Assembly: GCA_947500295.1 (NCBI GenBank)
Contig: CANMRM010000005.1
Span: 186,001-250,000, forward strand
Direction of reading: 5' to 3'
Source of the DNA: an uncultured Kordiimonas sp.
Lineage (GTDB): Bacteria; Pseudomonadota; Alphaproteobacteria; Sphingomonadales; Kordiimonadaceae
Length of the DNA: 64,000 bases
Positions 7,858-16,761 of the stretch are shown piece by piece. Position numbers and translations under genes: made by a program. Under the pieces are notes generated by a model. That model saw nothing but the letters and a program-made list of their open reading frames with translations, was not told the DNA's origin and did no database searches. How positions within the stretch are numbered: position 1 is the first letter of the stretch; the number at the start of each line of letters is the position of its first letter.

Positions 7858-9591
7858 ATGGGTGAAAGTAAGAATTTCATTTTGTTCGCCGTATTGTCGC
7901 TGGGTATTCTTGTTGGATACCAGGCGCTGTACCTGGGCCCCAAGGAGGCCGAGCGACAGCGTTTTGAACAGCAACAGCTGGAACAGCTGGGCGAAACAAT
8001 TCAACCGCCGGCGGCGGCACAGTCACTGTCTCCCGAAGCCACGCAAGCCCCAGCCCAGGACGATCCGGTTTACGCGGATGCCGGGCGCGTCACAATTGAA
8101 ACGCCGGAGCTCTCGGGTTCGATCTCGCTCCGGGGCGCACGCATTGACGATTTGCTGTTGAACAATCACCGGATCAGCCTGGATGAAAACTCGGGCAATA
8201 TCCGTCTGCTGCGGCCGCTTGACGAAGCAAACGCCTATTATGTTCGATTCGGCTGGACCGCCAGGAACAAGGACGCGGATTTTGTGCCAGGCCCCGGCAC
8301 CGCCTGGACGGCAAACAACACGACCCTGACACCCTCCACACCAGTAACACTGTCATGGACGAACGAAGCTTCCATCACTTTTGAAGTAACGTTCGCGGTT
8401 GATGACCGCTTTATGTTCACGGTTGATCAGTCTGTTGTTAATGGGAGCGGCGAAGCAATCGAAGTGGCGCCATACGGTCTTATCAACCGCGAGGGTGAGC
8501 CGGACACAGACGGCCTCTATATCCTGCATGAAGGTGCGATCGGCGTTTTCAACGGTGAACTGCAGGAAATGACCTACAGCGACCTTGAGGACGACGGCAA
8601 CTTTGAATCCAGCACCACAGGTGGCTGGATGGGCATTACAGATAAATTCTGGATGACAGCGCTCATTCCGGATCAGCAAAAGTCTCTGCCGGTTACACGA
8701 ATGGCAAGACGGGTTAGTGGCCCTGATGTAAACTACCGCATTGAATATACTGAGAATTGGCAGGCGGTGCCTGCAAGCGGCAGCCTGCAGTCTTCCAGCA
8801 AGCTTTATGCTGGCGCAAAAATCGTCGGTGCCATCGATGACTATGCCGAGCAATACCAGATCCAGCTGTTTGATCGCTCAATCGACTGGGGCTGGTTCTG
8901 GTTCCTGACAAAACCCATCTTCGCGATCATTCACATGCTGTTTGAAGCCACCGGCAATTTTGGTGTGTCCATCCTGCTGATGACGGTCATTCTGAAAATC
9001 GGTCTTTTCTGGTTTGCCAACAAGTCCTACGTTTCGATGGCTCATATGCGCCGCGCGCAGCCAAAGATCAAAGCGCTGCAGGAACGTTTTGGTGACGACA
9101 AAGCCAAAATGCAGCAGGAAATGATGGCGCTGTATAAAAAAGAGAAGATCAACCCGATGGCGGGTTGTTTGCCGATGATTCCGCAGATGTTCATCTTCTT
9201 TGCGCTCTATAAGGTGCTTTATGTCACCATTGAGATGCGCCACCAGCCTTTTGTCGGCTGGATAAAGGACCTTTCGGTCGCAGATCCGCTGACACCCGTC
9301 AATTTGTTTGGCCTGTTGCCATTTGATCCGCCCGGCATCATCGCGGTCGGTGTGTTGCCAATTTTAATGGGGATTTCCATGTGGCTTCAGCAAAAACTGA
9401 ACCCCCAAACCAGCATGGACCCTACACAGCAGAAGATTATGGGCATGCTGCCGATCATCTTCACCTTTGTGATGGCGCAGTTCAGTGCAGGTCTGGTTCT
9501 TTACTGGACATGGAACAATATCCTGTCAATCGGGCAACAATGGGTGATCATGCGCCGCGAAGACGCCCGCATGGATGAAGCGAAGGCCTGA
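7858..9591 (+). CDS. yidC: Membrane protein insertase YidC
   Basis: A 577-residue Oxa1/YidC insertase that integrates inner-membrane proteins alone or with SecYEG. It has the N-terminal membrane anchor (NFILFAVLSLGILVGYQALY), a large periplasmic beta-supersandwich domain (about residues 60-345), and the conserved C-terminal five-helix core beginning DWGWFWFLTKPIFAIIH. The core carries the cytoplasmic hairpin (MRRAQPKIKALQERFGDDK) and the NPMAGCLPMIPQMFIFFALYK stretch. The ATG at 7858 gives MGESKNFIL, as in homologues; an in-frame GTG at 7822 is less likely. The stop adjoins the engB start. Confidence 0.97.
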   Translation: MGESKNFILFAVLSLGILVGYQALYLGPKEAERQRFEQQQLEQLGETIQPPAAAQSLSPEATQAPAQDDPVYADAGRVTIETPELSGSISLRGARIDDLLLNNHRISLDENSGNIRLLRPLDEANAYYVRFGWTARNKDADFVPGPGTAWTANNTTLTPSTPVTLSWTNEASITFEVTFAVDDRFMFTVDQSVVNGSGEAIEVAPYGLINREGEPDTDGLYILHEGAIGVFNGELQEMTYSDLEDDGNFESSTTGGWMGITDKFWMTALIPDQQKSLPVTRMARRVSGPDVNYRIEYTENWQAVPASGSLQSSSKLYAGAKIVGAIDDYAEQYQIQLFDRSIDWGWFWFLTKPIFAIIHMLFEATGNFGVSILLMTVILKIGLFWFANKSYVSMAHMRRAQPKIKALQERFGDDKAKMQQEMMALYKKEKINPMAGCLPMIPQMFIFFALYKVLYVTIEMRHQPFVGWIKDLSVADPLTPVNLFGLLPFDPPGIIAVGVLPILMGISMWLQQKLNPQTSMDPTQQKIMGMLPIIFTFVMAQFSAGLVLYWTWNNILSIGQQWVIMRREDARMDEAKA

Positions 9592-10245
9592 ATGGACGAC
9601 GAGCGTTTTTCGCAAGAAGATGTTGAGCGTGGTCGGCTGTTGTTCGCCGGCCCCGTCACTTTCCTGATGGGTGCCGTGTCGCTTGAGACGCTGCCCGCGG
9701 CCGACAGACCCGAAATCGCTTTTGCCGGTCGATCAAATGTCGGCAAGTCCAGCCTTGTAAATGCGCTGACAGGCCGCAAAACTCTCGCCCGTACGTCCAA
9801 TACGCCTGGCCGCACGCAGGAACTCAATTTCTTTGAAATGGGCGGCGCGATGGAAGCCCCCGCCTATCTGGTCGATCTGCCCGGTTATGGCTATGCCAAA
9901 ATCGAACGCAAAAAAGTCCATGCCTGGACACGGCTTGTCAAAGACTATCTGCGCGGAAGACCCAACCTGCGGCGTATCATGCTCCTGATCGACAGCCGTC
10001 ATGGCCTCAAGGAAAACGACCGCGAAATTATGTCCATGCTGGACGAGGCTGCCGTCAATTATCAGCTTGTCCTTACCAAGCTGGACAAACTGAAGGTGGC
10101 GGAGCGAGACAAAATGCTCACGAAAACACGGGCAGATGCAGCAAAGTTTGTAGCGTGTCACCCTGTGGTGCTGGCAACCAGCAGCGAAAAAGGGTGGGGC
10201 CTTTCCGATGTGCGGTCGGAAATTTCAAGCCTGACCCGTTTCTAG
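9592..10245 (+). CDS. engB: Ribosome biogenesis GTP-binding protein EngB (YihA/YsxC)
   Basis: A 217-residue TRAFAC-class GTPase needed for large-subunit maturation. Visible GTPase motifs are G1 AGRSNVGKSS, G2 around SNTPGRTQ, G3 DLPGYGYAK, G4 TKLDK, and a late TSSEKGWG matching G5. The first codon directly follows the yidC stop, so the two are cotranscribed. The stop TAG shares the palindrome CTAG with the stop of the convergent HPt gene. Confidence 0.95.
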   Translation: MDDERFSQEDVERGRLLFAGPVTFLMGAVSLETLPAADRPEIAFAGRSNVGKSSLVNALTGRKTLARTSNTPGRTQELNFFEMGGAMEAPAYLVDLPGYGYAKIERKKVHAWTRLVKDYLRGRPNLRRIMLLIDSRHGLKENDREIMSMLDEAAVNYQLVLTKLDKLKVAERDKMLTKTRADAAKFVACHPVVLATSSEKGWGLSDVRSEISSLTRF

Positions 10246-10586
10246 AGCCCGTAAACTTCGCGCGTTTTCGAAATCAAGCCATCCATTTGCTCCAACAATG
10301 GCTGCAAACAATCCGGATCGGATCCATCCCGAGCCGCAAATTCAATCGTTTTGCAAACGTCGCTTAAACGGAGCGCGCCAAATGAAGCAGTGGCGCTTTT
10401 TAAGGCGTGTGCAGTGGTTTCCAGCAGTGCCAGATCCCGACGTTCGAAGCTGTCATGAATAACCTCTGCGGAAGAACTCAGCTCCTTGCCAAAAGCAGAC
10501 ATCAAAATCGGCATGGTCTCCGCACCGACATCGCTGACTAGTTGCTCCAGTGTTTCTGGGTCCCGAAGTGGCAGCTCGCTAGTCAT
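10242..10586 (-). CDS. Stand-alone histidine phosphotransfer (HPt) protein
   Basis: A 114-residue all-helical protein carrying the HPt signature TTAHALKSATASFGALRLSD, in which the histidine accepts phosphate in multi-step phosphorelays. The flanking helices (VGAETMPILMSAFGKEL and CLQPLLEQMDGLI) fit the four-helix bundle. The start is taken as the ATG at 10586, which overlaps the end of the upstream DUF3253 gene. No hybrid kinase is adjacent, so its partners must be encoded elsewhere. Confidence 0.85.
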   Translation of the reverse strand: MTSELPLRDPETLEQLVSDVGAETMPILMSAFGKELSSSAEVIHDSFERRDLALLETTAHALKSATASFGALRLSDVCKTIEFAARDGSDPDCLQPLLEQMDGLISKTREVYGL

Positions 10587-10854
10587 TGTCCGACTCCAGA
10601 ATACCTGGATGGGCAAGCCGAAACACGCCCTTCAACCCCTCCGGCGAAACAGGTTTCTTCTTCCTCAGGAAAACCAACTGATTTTCTGCATGGAGCTCGG
10701 TGGCAACCTGCCTGATTCGTTTCAGGAAGTGCCGCCAATCTTCACCTTCTGGCGCAACAGCCATGGCGGCATCCCGGGGAGCGATTGAATGACAATTCGA
10801 TATTTGCCGCAGGATTTCCTGCCTAATAGTTTGATCCGACACGGGCTTGGTCAT
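10579..10854 (-). CDS. DUF3253 family protein
   Basis: A 91-residue soluble protein resembling DUF3253: an N-terminal helix (IRQEILRQI), APRDAAMAVAP, then WRHFLKRIRQVATELHAENQLVFLRKKKPV, a layout like a small winged-helix fold with a basic wing. The family is of unknown function; DNA or RNA binding is only a guess from the basic C-terminal half. The ATG at 10854 has AAGGGA upstream. Its last codons overlap the start of the HPt gene (ATGACTAG), so the two are translationally coupled. Confidence 0.7.
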   Translation of the reverse strand: MTKPVSDQTIRQEILRQISNCHSIAPRDAAMAVAPEGEDWRHFLKRIRQVATELHAENQLVFLRKKKPVSPEGLKGVFRLAHPGILESDND

Positions 10855-10993
10855 CGAATTCCCTTCAGTTTGCCTCCCAGTTAGCACGCCTTGTCGATTG
10901 CTGCACCGCCAATATTTGAATCCCTATCTTTTTTCTTTCCCTCGCCATACGCAGCCGCTAGGGTCCTGGCCAACCAAAACAAGGACGACGACA

Positions 10994-11971
10994 ATGTTCT
11001 CTATTTCCCGCGCAATTGCAGTCGCAGCCATTATGGCGCTCGCTGCCTGCAGCGATAGTTCAGATACTGATCAGGCCGCCCAGGAAGACAGTCAACCTGT
11101 TGTGCCGCCAGCCACAGACGAATCGAAAGACACCCTCTCCATGACCGAAGCCTATGCGCTTGAAAATCAACAATACCTCGAAACAAATAAAGCCAACGAC
11201 GGCGTGCAGGTAACAGAAAGTGGACTGCAATATGTGGTCCTTGAAAAAGGCGACGGTGCAAGCCCCACTCAAGATGGCTTTGTGACCATTCACTATCGCG
11301 GGAAATTCATCGACGGTACCGAGTTTGATTCAAGCCATAGCCGCGGCGAACCAGCTACATTTCCGGTCGGCCGGGTTATCCCGGGTTTCACCGAGGCACT
11401 GCTCCTGATGCAGGAAGGCGATACATTTGAGGTCACTATTCCATCTGACCTTGCTTACGGTGAAGACGGTGCCGGCGGCGGCGTCATTCCAGGCAACAGC
11501 ACGTTGATTTTTGAGCTTGAACTCCTCGAGACACTGACGGCCGAAGAACTGGAAACACTGCAACAACGCCGTATCGATGCGGCGAAAGCCGAAGGCGTTG
11601 AATTCCTCGAACGCAATAAGAGCAACGAAGGCGTTCAGGTAACAGAAAGTGGTCTTCAATACCGAATCATCGAAGAAGGAAGTGGCAAATCGCCTACCGA
11701 GACGTCACAGGTTACAGTTAATTATTCAGGCAAGCTGACCAACGGTGATGAGTTTGATTCGAGTTACCGCCGCGGCGAGCCGGCAAGCTTCCCGTTGAAC
11801 GGTGTAATTCGTGGCTGGACTGAAGGCCTGCAGCTGATGAAAGAAGGCGCAAAATACGAATTCTTCATCCCGTATGAACTGGGTTACGGCGAACGTGGAA
11901 CCGGAAGCGGCAGCATCCCGCCATATGCCACCCTGATCTTTGTGGTTGAGCTGATCTCGGTTGACAGCTAG
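10994..11971 (+). CDS. Lipoprotein with two FKBP-type peptidyl-prolyl isomerase domains
   Basis: A 325-residue envelope protein. The signal peptide ends in the lipobox LAAC (Cys19), so it is probably lipid anchored. Two complete FKBP domains follow, about residues 75-175 and 215-323. Each starts with VQVTESGLQY and carries the core pattern G(T/D)EFDSS, RGEPA, a (V/L)...VI.G(F/W)TE segment and LAYGE/LGYGE near the end. FKBP domains catalyse proline cis-trans isomerisation and assist folding of exported proteins. The tandem arrangement suggests an internal duplication, since the linker before each domain repeats the N(K)(A/S)N(D/E)GVQVTESGLQY pattern. The ATG at 10994 is chosen because it alone gives a signal peptide. 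Confidence 0.9.
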   Translation: MFSISRAIAVAAIMALAACSDSSDTDQAAQEDSQPVVPPATDESKDTLSMTEAYALENQQYLETNKANDGVQVTESGLQYVVLEKGDGASPTQDGFVTIHYRGKFIDGTEFDSSHSRGEPATFPVGRVIPGFTEALLLMQEGDTFEVTIPSDLAYGEDGAGGGVIPGNSTLIFELELLETLTAEELETLQQRRIDAAKAEGVEFLERNKSNEGVQVTESGLQYRIIEEGSGKSPTETSQVTVNYSGKLTNGDEFDSSYRRGEPASFPLNGVIRGWTEGLQLMKEGAKYEFFIPYELGYGERGTGSGSIPPYATLIFVVELISVDS

Positions 11972-12002
11972 CCATCACACCAAGGCTTGAAGCTTTGAGT
12001 GA

Positions 12003-12034
12003 AACAGCACCAGATTAATCTGGTGCTGTTTTTT
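12003..12034 (+). terminator. Terminator with perfect 28-base palindrome
   Basis: AACAGCACCAGATT is followed directly by its exact reverse complement (12003-12030) and then by a T run, downstream of the FKBP gene. The perfect dyad can act as an intrinsic terminator. Confidence 0.8.
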
Positions 12035-12138
12035 GTTATTTGGCTCAAAAAAACGTTGGAATCCTTGTATTTTTGCGTTACTGCCGCATATTGTGATATT
12101 ATAACCTGTCCAAAGTAATCGGAAGGCTGGAAACTGCC

Positions 12139-13233
12139 GTGACAATCATAGTGATATTGTCGGCTCTCGTATTGTTGGCTGCGCCCTTGTTGGCGCGGGT
12201 GGTCCAACGTGCGCCAGCACTGAAAGGCGGGATTGACGGGTTTGTTCTGATCACTGTCCTGGGACTGATTATCCTCACGCTTTTGCCAGAGGCTATTCAA
12301 TACGGCGGTGTGCTCGCCCTTGTTATTGCCTTTCTGGGTTTTGTCCTGCCTTGGGCATCTGAATTCATGTTTCATAAAACCGAGGAAATCACGCACCGGA
12401 TCGTCATGCTGGTTGCAACCCTTGCCCTGATAATCCATGCGGCAAGTGACGGCGCCATCCTGGCATTTGCACGTGACAGTGTTCATGGATCATTTGTGGC
12501 TACAGGCATTTTGTTACACCGCATCGGCGTCGCCATTGCGGTTTGGTGGCTGATGCGCCCTATTCTGACTACAGCTGGCGGGTTTGCTGTGCTTGCTGCC
12601 ATGGCTGCGATGACTATGGTTGCCTACTTCATGGTTCTGTTTGCGGGTGAATGGTACCACATTCCGCTTGCAGGCTACTGGCAAGCCTTTGCAGCCGGGT
12701 CACTGCTGCATGTGGTTTTGCACCCTGTAGGTGATCATGATCATGCTCCCAGCGCCTCAACAGCGCTTTCACACAGGATCGGCACCGCTTGCGGCATCCT
12801 GTTTGTCATCGCCCTCATTGGTTCGCACTATTATGATCATGGCCCCATGTCGGCCACGTCCCTGACCCATGCTCACAATTTGCAGCATCTGATCGATTTA
12901 ATGGCCTATTCCGGCAGCCTCGTGGCCCCGATTGCCCTGTTGCTCATCACAGGTTTCGGGATTTATGGAAAAATGAACGCGACTTGGTCCCGTGCCTACG
13001 CGCGGGTCCAGCAGGTCATGCCCTGGACACTGGTGCTTTGGATTGTTGTTGCGCTCGTTGCCATGTTGTGGCCTGCGCTCCTGCCGCTTCCCATGTCTGT
13101 CAGCGTACTTTTCGGGCTATGGATGGTTTTCCTGACGCCGGTGATCATTCACACCGGTGCCAGAACTTTCTTTGGCGGGATTTTCCCCGCCGCTCTGTCG
13201 CGCGCGCACAGCCACGTCCACGGTGGCCACTAA
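12139..13233 (+). CDS. ZIP-like multi-span membrane protein (putative metal transporter)
   Basis: A 364-residue polytopic protein with roughly ten hydrophobic segments. IIHAASDGAIL and LLHRIGVAIAVWW resemble the paired metal-binding helices of ZIP transporters (HNFxDG and HExPH), and FAAGSLLHVVLHP resembles the following ZIP helix. Loops and tail are histidine rich (DHDHAP, HSHVHGGH). This suggests divalent metal transport across the inner membrane, but similarity to classical ZIP proteins is remote and the protein is longer than usual. The start is GTG at 12139, directly after GGAAACTGCC. Upstream lies a palindromic terminator and an AT-rich stretch that may hold the promoter. Confidence 0.6.
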   Translation: MTIIVILSALVLLAAPLLARVVQRAPALKGGIDGFVLITVLGLIILTLLPEAIQYGGVLALVIAFLGFVLPWASEFMFHKTEEITHRIVMLVATLALIIHAASDGAILAFARDSVHGSFVATGILLHRIGVAIAVWWLMRPILTTAGGFAVLAAMAAMTMVAYFMVLFAGEWYHIPLAGYWQAFAAGSLLHVVLHPVGDHDHAPSASTALSHRIGTACGILFVIALIGSHYYDHGPMSATSLTHAHNLQHLIDLMAYSGSLVAPIALLLITGFGIYGKMNATWSRAYARVQQVMPWTLVLWIVVALVAMLWPALLPLPMSVSVLFGLWMVFLTPVIIHTGARTFFGGIFPAALSRAHSHVHGGH

Positions 13234-13322
13234 TCTGCGCTGATTTCGTGCTGATCAAGAATCATTAAATACTTGCCTTGACGCATCCAGAGCGTTAGCC
13301 ATCGCGGCCAAAGGATTGTTTC

Positions 13323-14075
13323 ATGCGTTTTGAAAACAAATCGATTGTGGTCACCGGTGGCACATCCGGGCTGGGTGAGGCTGTCGTCAAAGCTTTTGCG
13401 GCCGAAGGCGGCCAAGTAGTTTTTTGTGGCCTCCTTGAGGCTGAAGGCATTCGCGTAATGCAGGAAACAAACGGCCTTGCCGGCAATGCCAGATTCGTAC
13501 AAGCCGATGTACGTGACGACACTGCCATGGAAGCATTCGTCAAAGACGCCCATGCTCAGCAAGGCCGTCTTGATGTGGCCGTCAACAATGCAGGTATCAG
13601 CCATACGGCAGCACGCTTCGCGGACCACAATCTAGAGACAGTCAGTGATGTATTTCAGACCAACGTGATGGGTGTGTGGCACGCCATGAGGCATCAGATA
13701 CCGTTCATGCAGGAAGCCGGCGGTGCAATCATCAACATCGCATCTATTCTGTCTCGCTCGGGTGCCGGGTGGATGGCACCGTACGGTGCCAGCAAACACG
13801 CGGTGGTCGGGCTCAGTAAATCTGCGGCGCTGGATTATGCTGACATGGGCATACGGATCAACACGGTTTCACCCGGTCCCATGCAAACACCCATGTTTGA
13901 CCGCGCGCTGGCGGACATAGATGGTGACCTGGAAAAATTTGCTGGCGGCATACCCAAGTCAGGGCCGGCTGATCCATCAGATGTGGCAAAAACCGTGCTG
14001 TATCTCGCCAGTGATGAAGCCGTTACGGTTACCGGTGCGAATTTCATTGTCGATGGCGGAACATCAACCGGATAG
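13323..14075 (+). CDS. Short-chain dehydrogenase/reductase (classical SDR)
   Basis: A 250-residue NAD(P)-dependent oxidoreductase with a Rossmann fold. The cofactor motif is TGGTSGLG (residues 11-18), NNAG is at about 90, and the catalytic serine is in IASILSRSG. The YGASK motif supplies Tyr and Lys, and SPGPMQTPM follows. The C-terminus VTGANFIVDGGTSTG is typical of classical SDRs. An AAGGA ribosome binding site precedes the ATG. The substrate cannot be predicted. Confidence 0.93.
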   Translation: MRFENKSIVVTGGTSGLGEAVVKAFAAEGGQVVFCGLLEAEGIRVMQETNGLAGNARFVQADVRDDTAMEAFVKDAHAQQGRLDVAVNNAGISHTAARFADHNLETVSDVFQTNVMGVWHAMRHQIPFMQEAGGAIINIASILSRSGAGWMAPYGASKHAVVGLSKSAALDYADMGIRINTVSPGPMQTPMFDRALADIDGDLEKFAGGIPKSGPADPSDVAKTVLYLASDEAVTVTGANFIVDGGTSTG

Positions 14076-14188
14076 TCTCGAAAAAGCCCTATTTTCCGGT
14101 ATCTTGAACCAAGATTGGCGTGTTATAGCTGATGCGGGACTGGCATCGACAATGATGCCTTGTCCTTGCCGCAGGTGGAGGCTACCGG

Positions 14189-15262
14189 ATGAATATGATC
14201 AGTGAATGGTTCAGGCGAACGTTTAGCGACGCTCAGGTCGTGATACTGGTAGCCGTGCTGCTGATCACCCTGCTGCTTGTAACACTGTTTGGCAGCATGC
14301 TGGCACCCGCCATCGCTGCCGTTGTAATCGCCTTTCTTCTTGATGGTCCCATTGACTGGTGCGTCCGCAAAGGCGCGCGGCCCATGTTCGCATTTCTTGC
14401 TGTTTACATCGGCTTCATCCTGATTGCGCTTATCGTGCTGCTGGCGGTTATTCCACCCTTGGTGCAGCAGATTGCCCAGTTCATCAATGATACACCTGCC
14501 ATTATCAGCAGCGTTCAGCGTGCGCTTTTGAGCCTTCAGGAACGTTTCCCGGACCTCATCTCTGAAGATCAGGTCCGGTCCTGGTTTGCAAATCTCGGCA
14601 ATGAATTTGCCAACATAGGACCTCAGATTCTTCAGTATTTCTCCGCAGGTGTTACCGGCGCCATCACGACCATCGTTTACATGGTGCTTGTGCCGGTGAT
14701 GGTATTCTTTTTCCTGAAAGACAAGGACATGATCCTGAACTGGATCGCCAACTTCCTGCCCCAGGACAAGATGCTGCTTGATCAGGTATGGCGCGAAGTT
14801 GTTGAGCGTGCCGGTGACTATGCCCGGGGAAAGGTCTACGAAATCCTGATTGTTGGTTTTGCAGCCTTCATTGCTTACCAGTTTCTGGGACTTCGATATG
14901 CAACGCTGCTTGCTGTAGCAACAGGCCTCAGTGTCGTCATTCCCTATTTCGGTGCCGCGGTTGTCACCCTGCCTGTGGCGCTTGTGGCTTATTTTCAGTG
15001 GGGACCCGCACCGGAAACTGTGTGGGCGATCGCCGCTTACCTTATTTTGCAGGCTCTGGATGGCAACCTGTTGGCGCCGCTACTGTTTTCTGAAGTAGTA
15101 AAACTACATCCCAATGCCATCATTCTTGCAATTCTGGTATTTGGCGGCCTGTGGGGATTGTGGGGCGTGTTTTTTGCGATTCCGCTCGCAACCGTTGCGA
15201 ATGCAGTTATCCGGGCATGGCGGGAACGGTCCGCTGCAAACCAGGCGGCGGCGGCGCAATAG
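14189..15262 (+). CDS. AI-2E family transporter (PerM/TqsA-like permease)
   Basis: A 357-residue inner-membrane protein of the AI-2E transporter family (UPF0118). About seven or eight membrane segments are visible, arranged as an N-terminal pair, an amphipathic loop with QERFPDLISEDQVRSW, and a C-terminal block. The conserved region KVYEILIVGFAAFIAYQFLGL, the GLSVVIPYFGA segment and the late ILQALDGNLLAPLLFSE stretch are characteristic. The family exports or imports small molecules, autoinducer-2 in TqsA and sodium or protons in other members. GGAGG lies seven bases before the ATG. Confidence 0.9.
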   Translation: MNMISEWFRRTFSDAQVVILVAVLLITLLLVTLFGSMLAPAIAAVVIAFLLDGPIDWCVRKGARPMFAFLAVYIGFILIALIVLLAVIPPLVQQIAQFINDTPAIISSVQRALLSLQERFPDLISEDQVRSWFANLGNEFANIGPQILQYFSAGVTGAITTIVYMVLVPVMVFFFLKDKDMILNWIANFLPQDKMLLDQVWREVVERAGDYARGKVYEILIVGFAAFIAYQFLGLRYATLLAVATGLSVVIPYFGAAVVTLPVALVAYFQWGPAPETVWAIAAYLILQALDGNLLAPLLFSEVVKLHPNAIILAILVFGGLWGLWGVFFAIPLATVANAVIRAWRERSAANQAAAAQ

Positions 15263-15338
15263 CACAAAACATCTTTTACTTTCATGATTTTCTGCCTAGA
15301 TTGGGCTCGTTAATCGGCACAAAGGACTTGCTTGTTCA

Positions 15339-15692
15339 ATGATATTGGAATCCCGCAGCATCATTTTTTCGGACGAAGAACTGTTCGTGGCTTTGCGCCC
15401 GATTATAGAAGGCCGAGGTATGCCCGCGGACATTCCCGTACGGACGATTTCCGCGAGGCTTAACGAAGACGGCGAGGTTTCCGCAACAATCGAAATGACC
15501 GACGGCACAGAACCTGTGATCGTCGAAAGCGGAGAACTTGGACCTGCCGTGCTCAATCACTGCATAGATCAGGGCATTCCACTGCCGAGGGGCTCCTATA
15601 AGGAACTCGCCATTCGCGGCGACCATGTAGCACTCATAGTGCGCCTGGAAACCGGCTCTATTCAGCCAGATATCGACGAAGACGAAGAATAG
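15339..15692 (+). CDS. Conserved hypothetical acidic protein
   Basis: A 117-residue soluble protein with no motif I recognise. It alternates predicted helix (DEELFVALRPIIEGRG) and beta strands (VRTISARLNEDGEVSATIEM, VALIVRLET) and ends in an acidic tail DIDEDEE. The ATG follows AAAGGA at somewhat long spacing. It lies between an AI-2E permease gene and an esterase gene, both on the same strand. Coding-like composition supports a real gene. Confidence 0.65.
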   Translation: MILESRSIIFSDEELFVALRPIIEGRGMPADIPVRTISARLNEDGEVSATIEMTDGTEPVIVESGELGPAVLNHCIDQGIPLPRGSYKELAIRGDHVALIVRLETGSIQPDIDEDEE

Positions 15693-15818
15693 TTGTTACA
15701 GCGGCAGTCTGATTTCGCCCTGTCGCAGGACAAACACTTCCAGTCTGAATCGTTTTGACGCCGCCTCCACCCGTAAGCCACCTTCCCTTCAAAAACACAA
15801 TGAAAATGCGAGGGGATC

Positions 15819-16757
15819 ATGAAACCAATTTTTTGGAGTTTGCTGTTTATTGCAGGTTGGACGACCGCAACACTTGCCGACAATCAGTCGGCTCAGGAAT
15901 TCAAACACCCATTTGATATCAAGGTATACGACCTGCCAAGGGCGGCAAATGGTATCGAATACCAGCTGTTCATTCGGGCACCACTGCGGCCACCAGCAGA
16001 CGGTGAAAAGTCGTCAACATTCTATTTCCTGGACGCCGTTGCCAACATGACACCGGCGGCACTCATGTCCTACAATTATGAGTTTTTCAATTATATTCCA
16101 TCGGCCTACTTTGTCGGGATTGGTTACAAAAATGAAGTGGGTGGCGTGTGGAAAGAAGAAAACCGCACCCGGGACTATACGCCAACAGAGTTTATCCCGC
16201 CTGAGGGTCACTTTCTCGAAAACAGCCGCAAAGACTGGGAAGGTTCTGGTGGCGCACCAGCATTTTTTGATGTTGTTGAAACCGAGATTATTCCCTTTGT
16301 CGAAAACACTTTTGACGTGGATGAAACAGACCGGGTCCTTGTCGGAAAATCAACAAGCGGCCTTGGAGCAACCTATGCTCTGTTGAACAGGCCGACGCTG
16401 TTTAATCGGTATGTCATCGTCAGCCCCGCCATCTGGTGGGATGACTGGCTGATGCCACGCGAGGACAGGTGGATCATGCGGGCTGCGCGACAGACGGCGA
16501 AGACCGACTATCCGAGGGAAACACGTGTCTATTTCGCTGTGGGAGAGGCCGAGGAAAGGCTTGACCTTGTCACTGACCTCTATGTGCTGGCCAATAGTCT
16601 GCGAAAACGAGGTAACGCCAACCTTAAAGTAAACCTGGAAGTGCTTCCGGGCGAACAGCATGAAGGCGTGTTCCCCGCGGCTTTCATGCGCGGTATTGTT
16701 GGAGTATATGCTGGCGAAGAAAACCGAAAGGTCTCCGCCAGCCCACTGAAGTGGTAA
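15819..16757 (+). CDS. Secreted alpha/beta-hydrolase, esterase D/IroE-like
   Basis: A 312-residue predicted exported serine esterase. The signal peptide is MKPIFWSLLFIAGWTTATLA, cleaved before DNQS. The domain resembles putative esterases of the COG2819 type: YFLDAVANM early, FIENSRK-like loop, IIPFVENTFDV, then the nucleophile elbow LVGKSTSGLGATYAL (first serine of GKSTSG), YVIVSPAIWWDD, and EVLPGEQHEGVFP with the likely catalytic histidine. The elbow has GKSTSG rather than the common GHSxGG. The gene converges with cysK, the stops lying four bases apart. The substrate is unknown; siderophore or polyester hydrolysis are family precedents. Confidence 0.8.
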   Translation: MKPIFWSLLFIAGWTTATLADNQSAQEFKHPFDIKVYDLPRAANGIEYQLFIRAPLRPPADGEKSSTFYFLDAVANMTPAALMSYNYEFFNYIPSAYFVGIGYKNEVGGVWKEENRTRDYTPTEFIPPEGHFLENSRKDWEGSGGAPAFFDVVETEIIPFVENTFDVDETDRVLVGKSTSGLGATYALLNRPTLFNRYVIVSPAIWWDDWLMPREDRWIMRAARQTAKTDYPRETRVYFAVGEAEERLDLVTDLYVLANSLRKRGNANLKVNLEVLPGEQHEGVFPAAFMRGIVGVYAGEENRKVSASPLKW

Positions 16758-16761
16758 CGCC

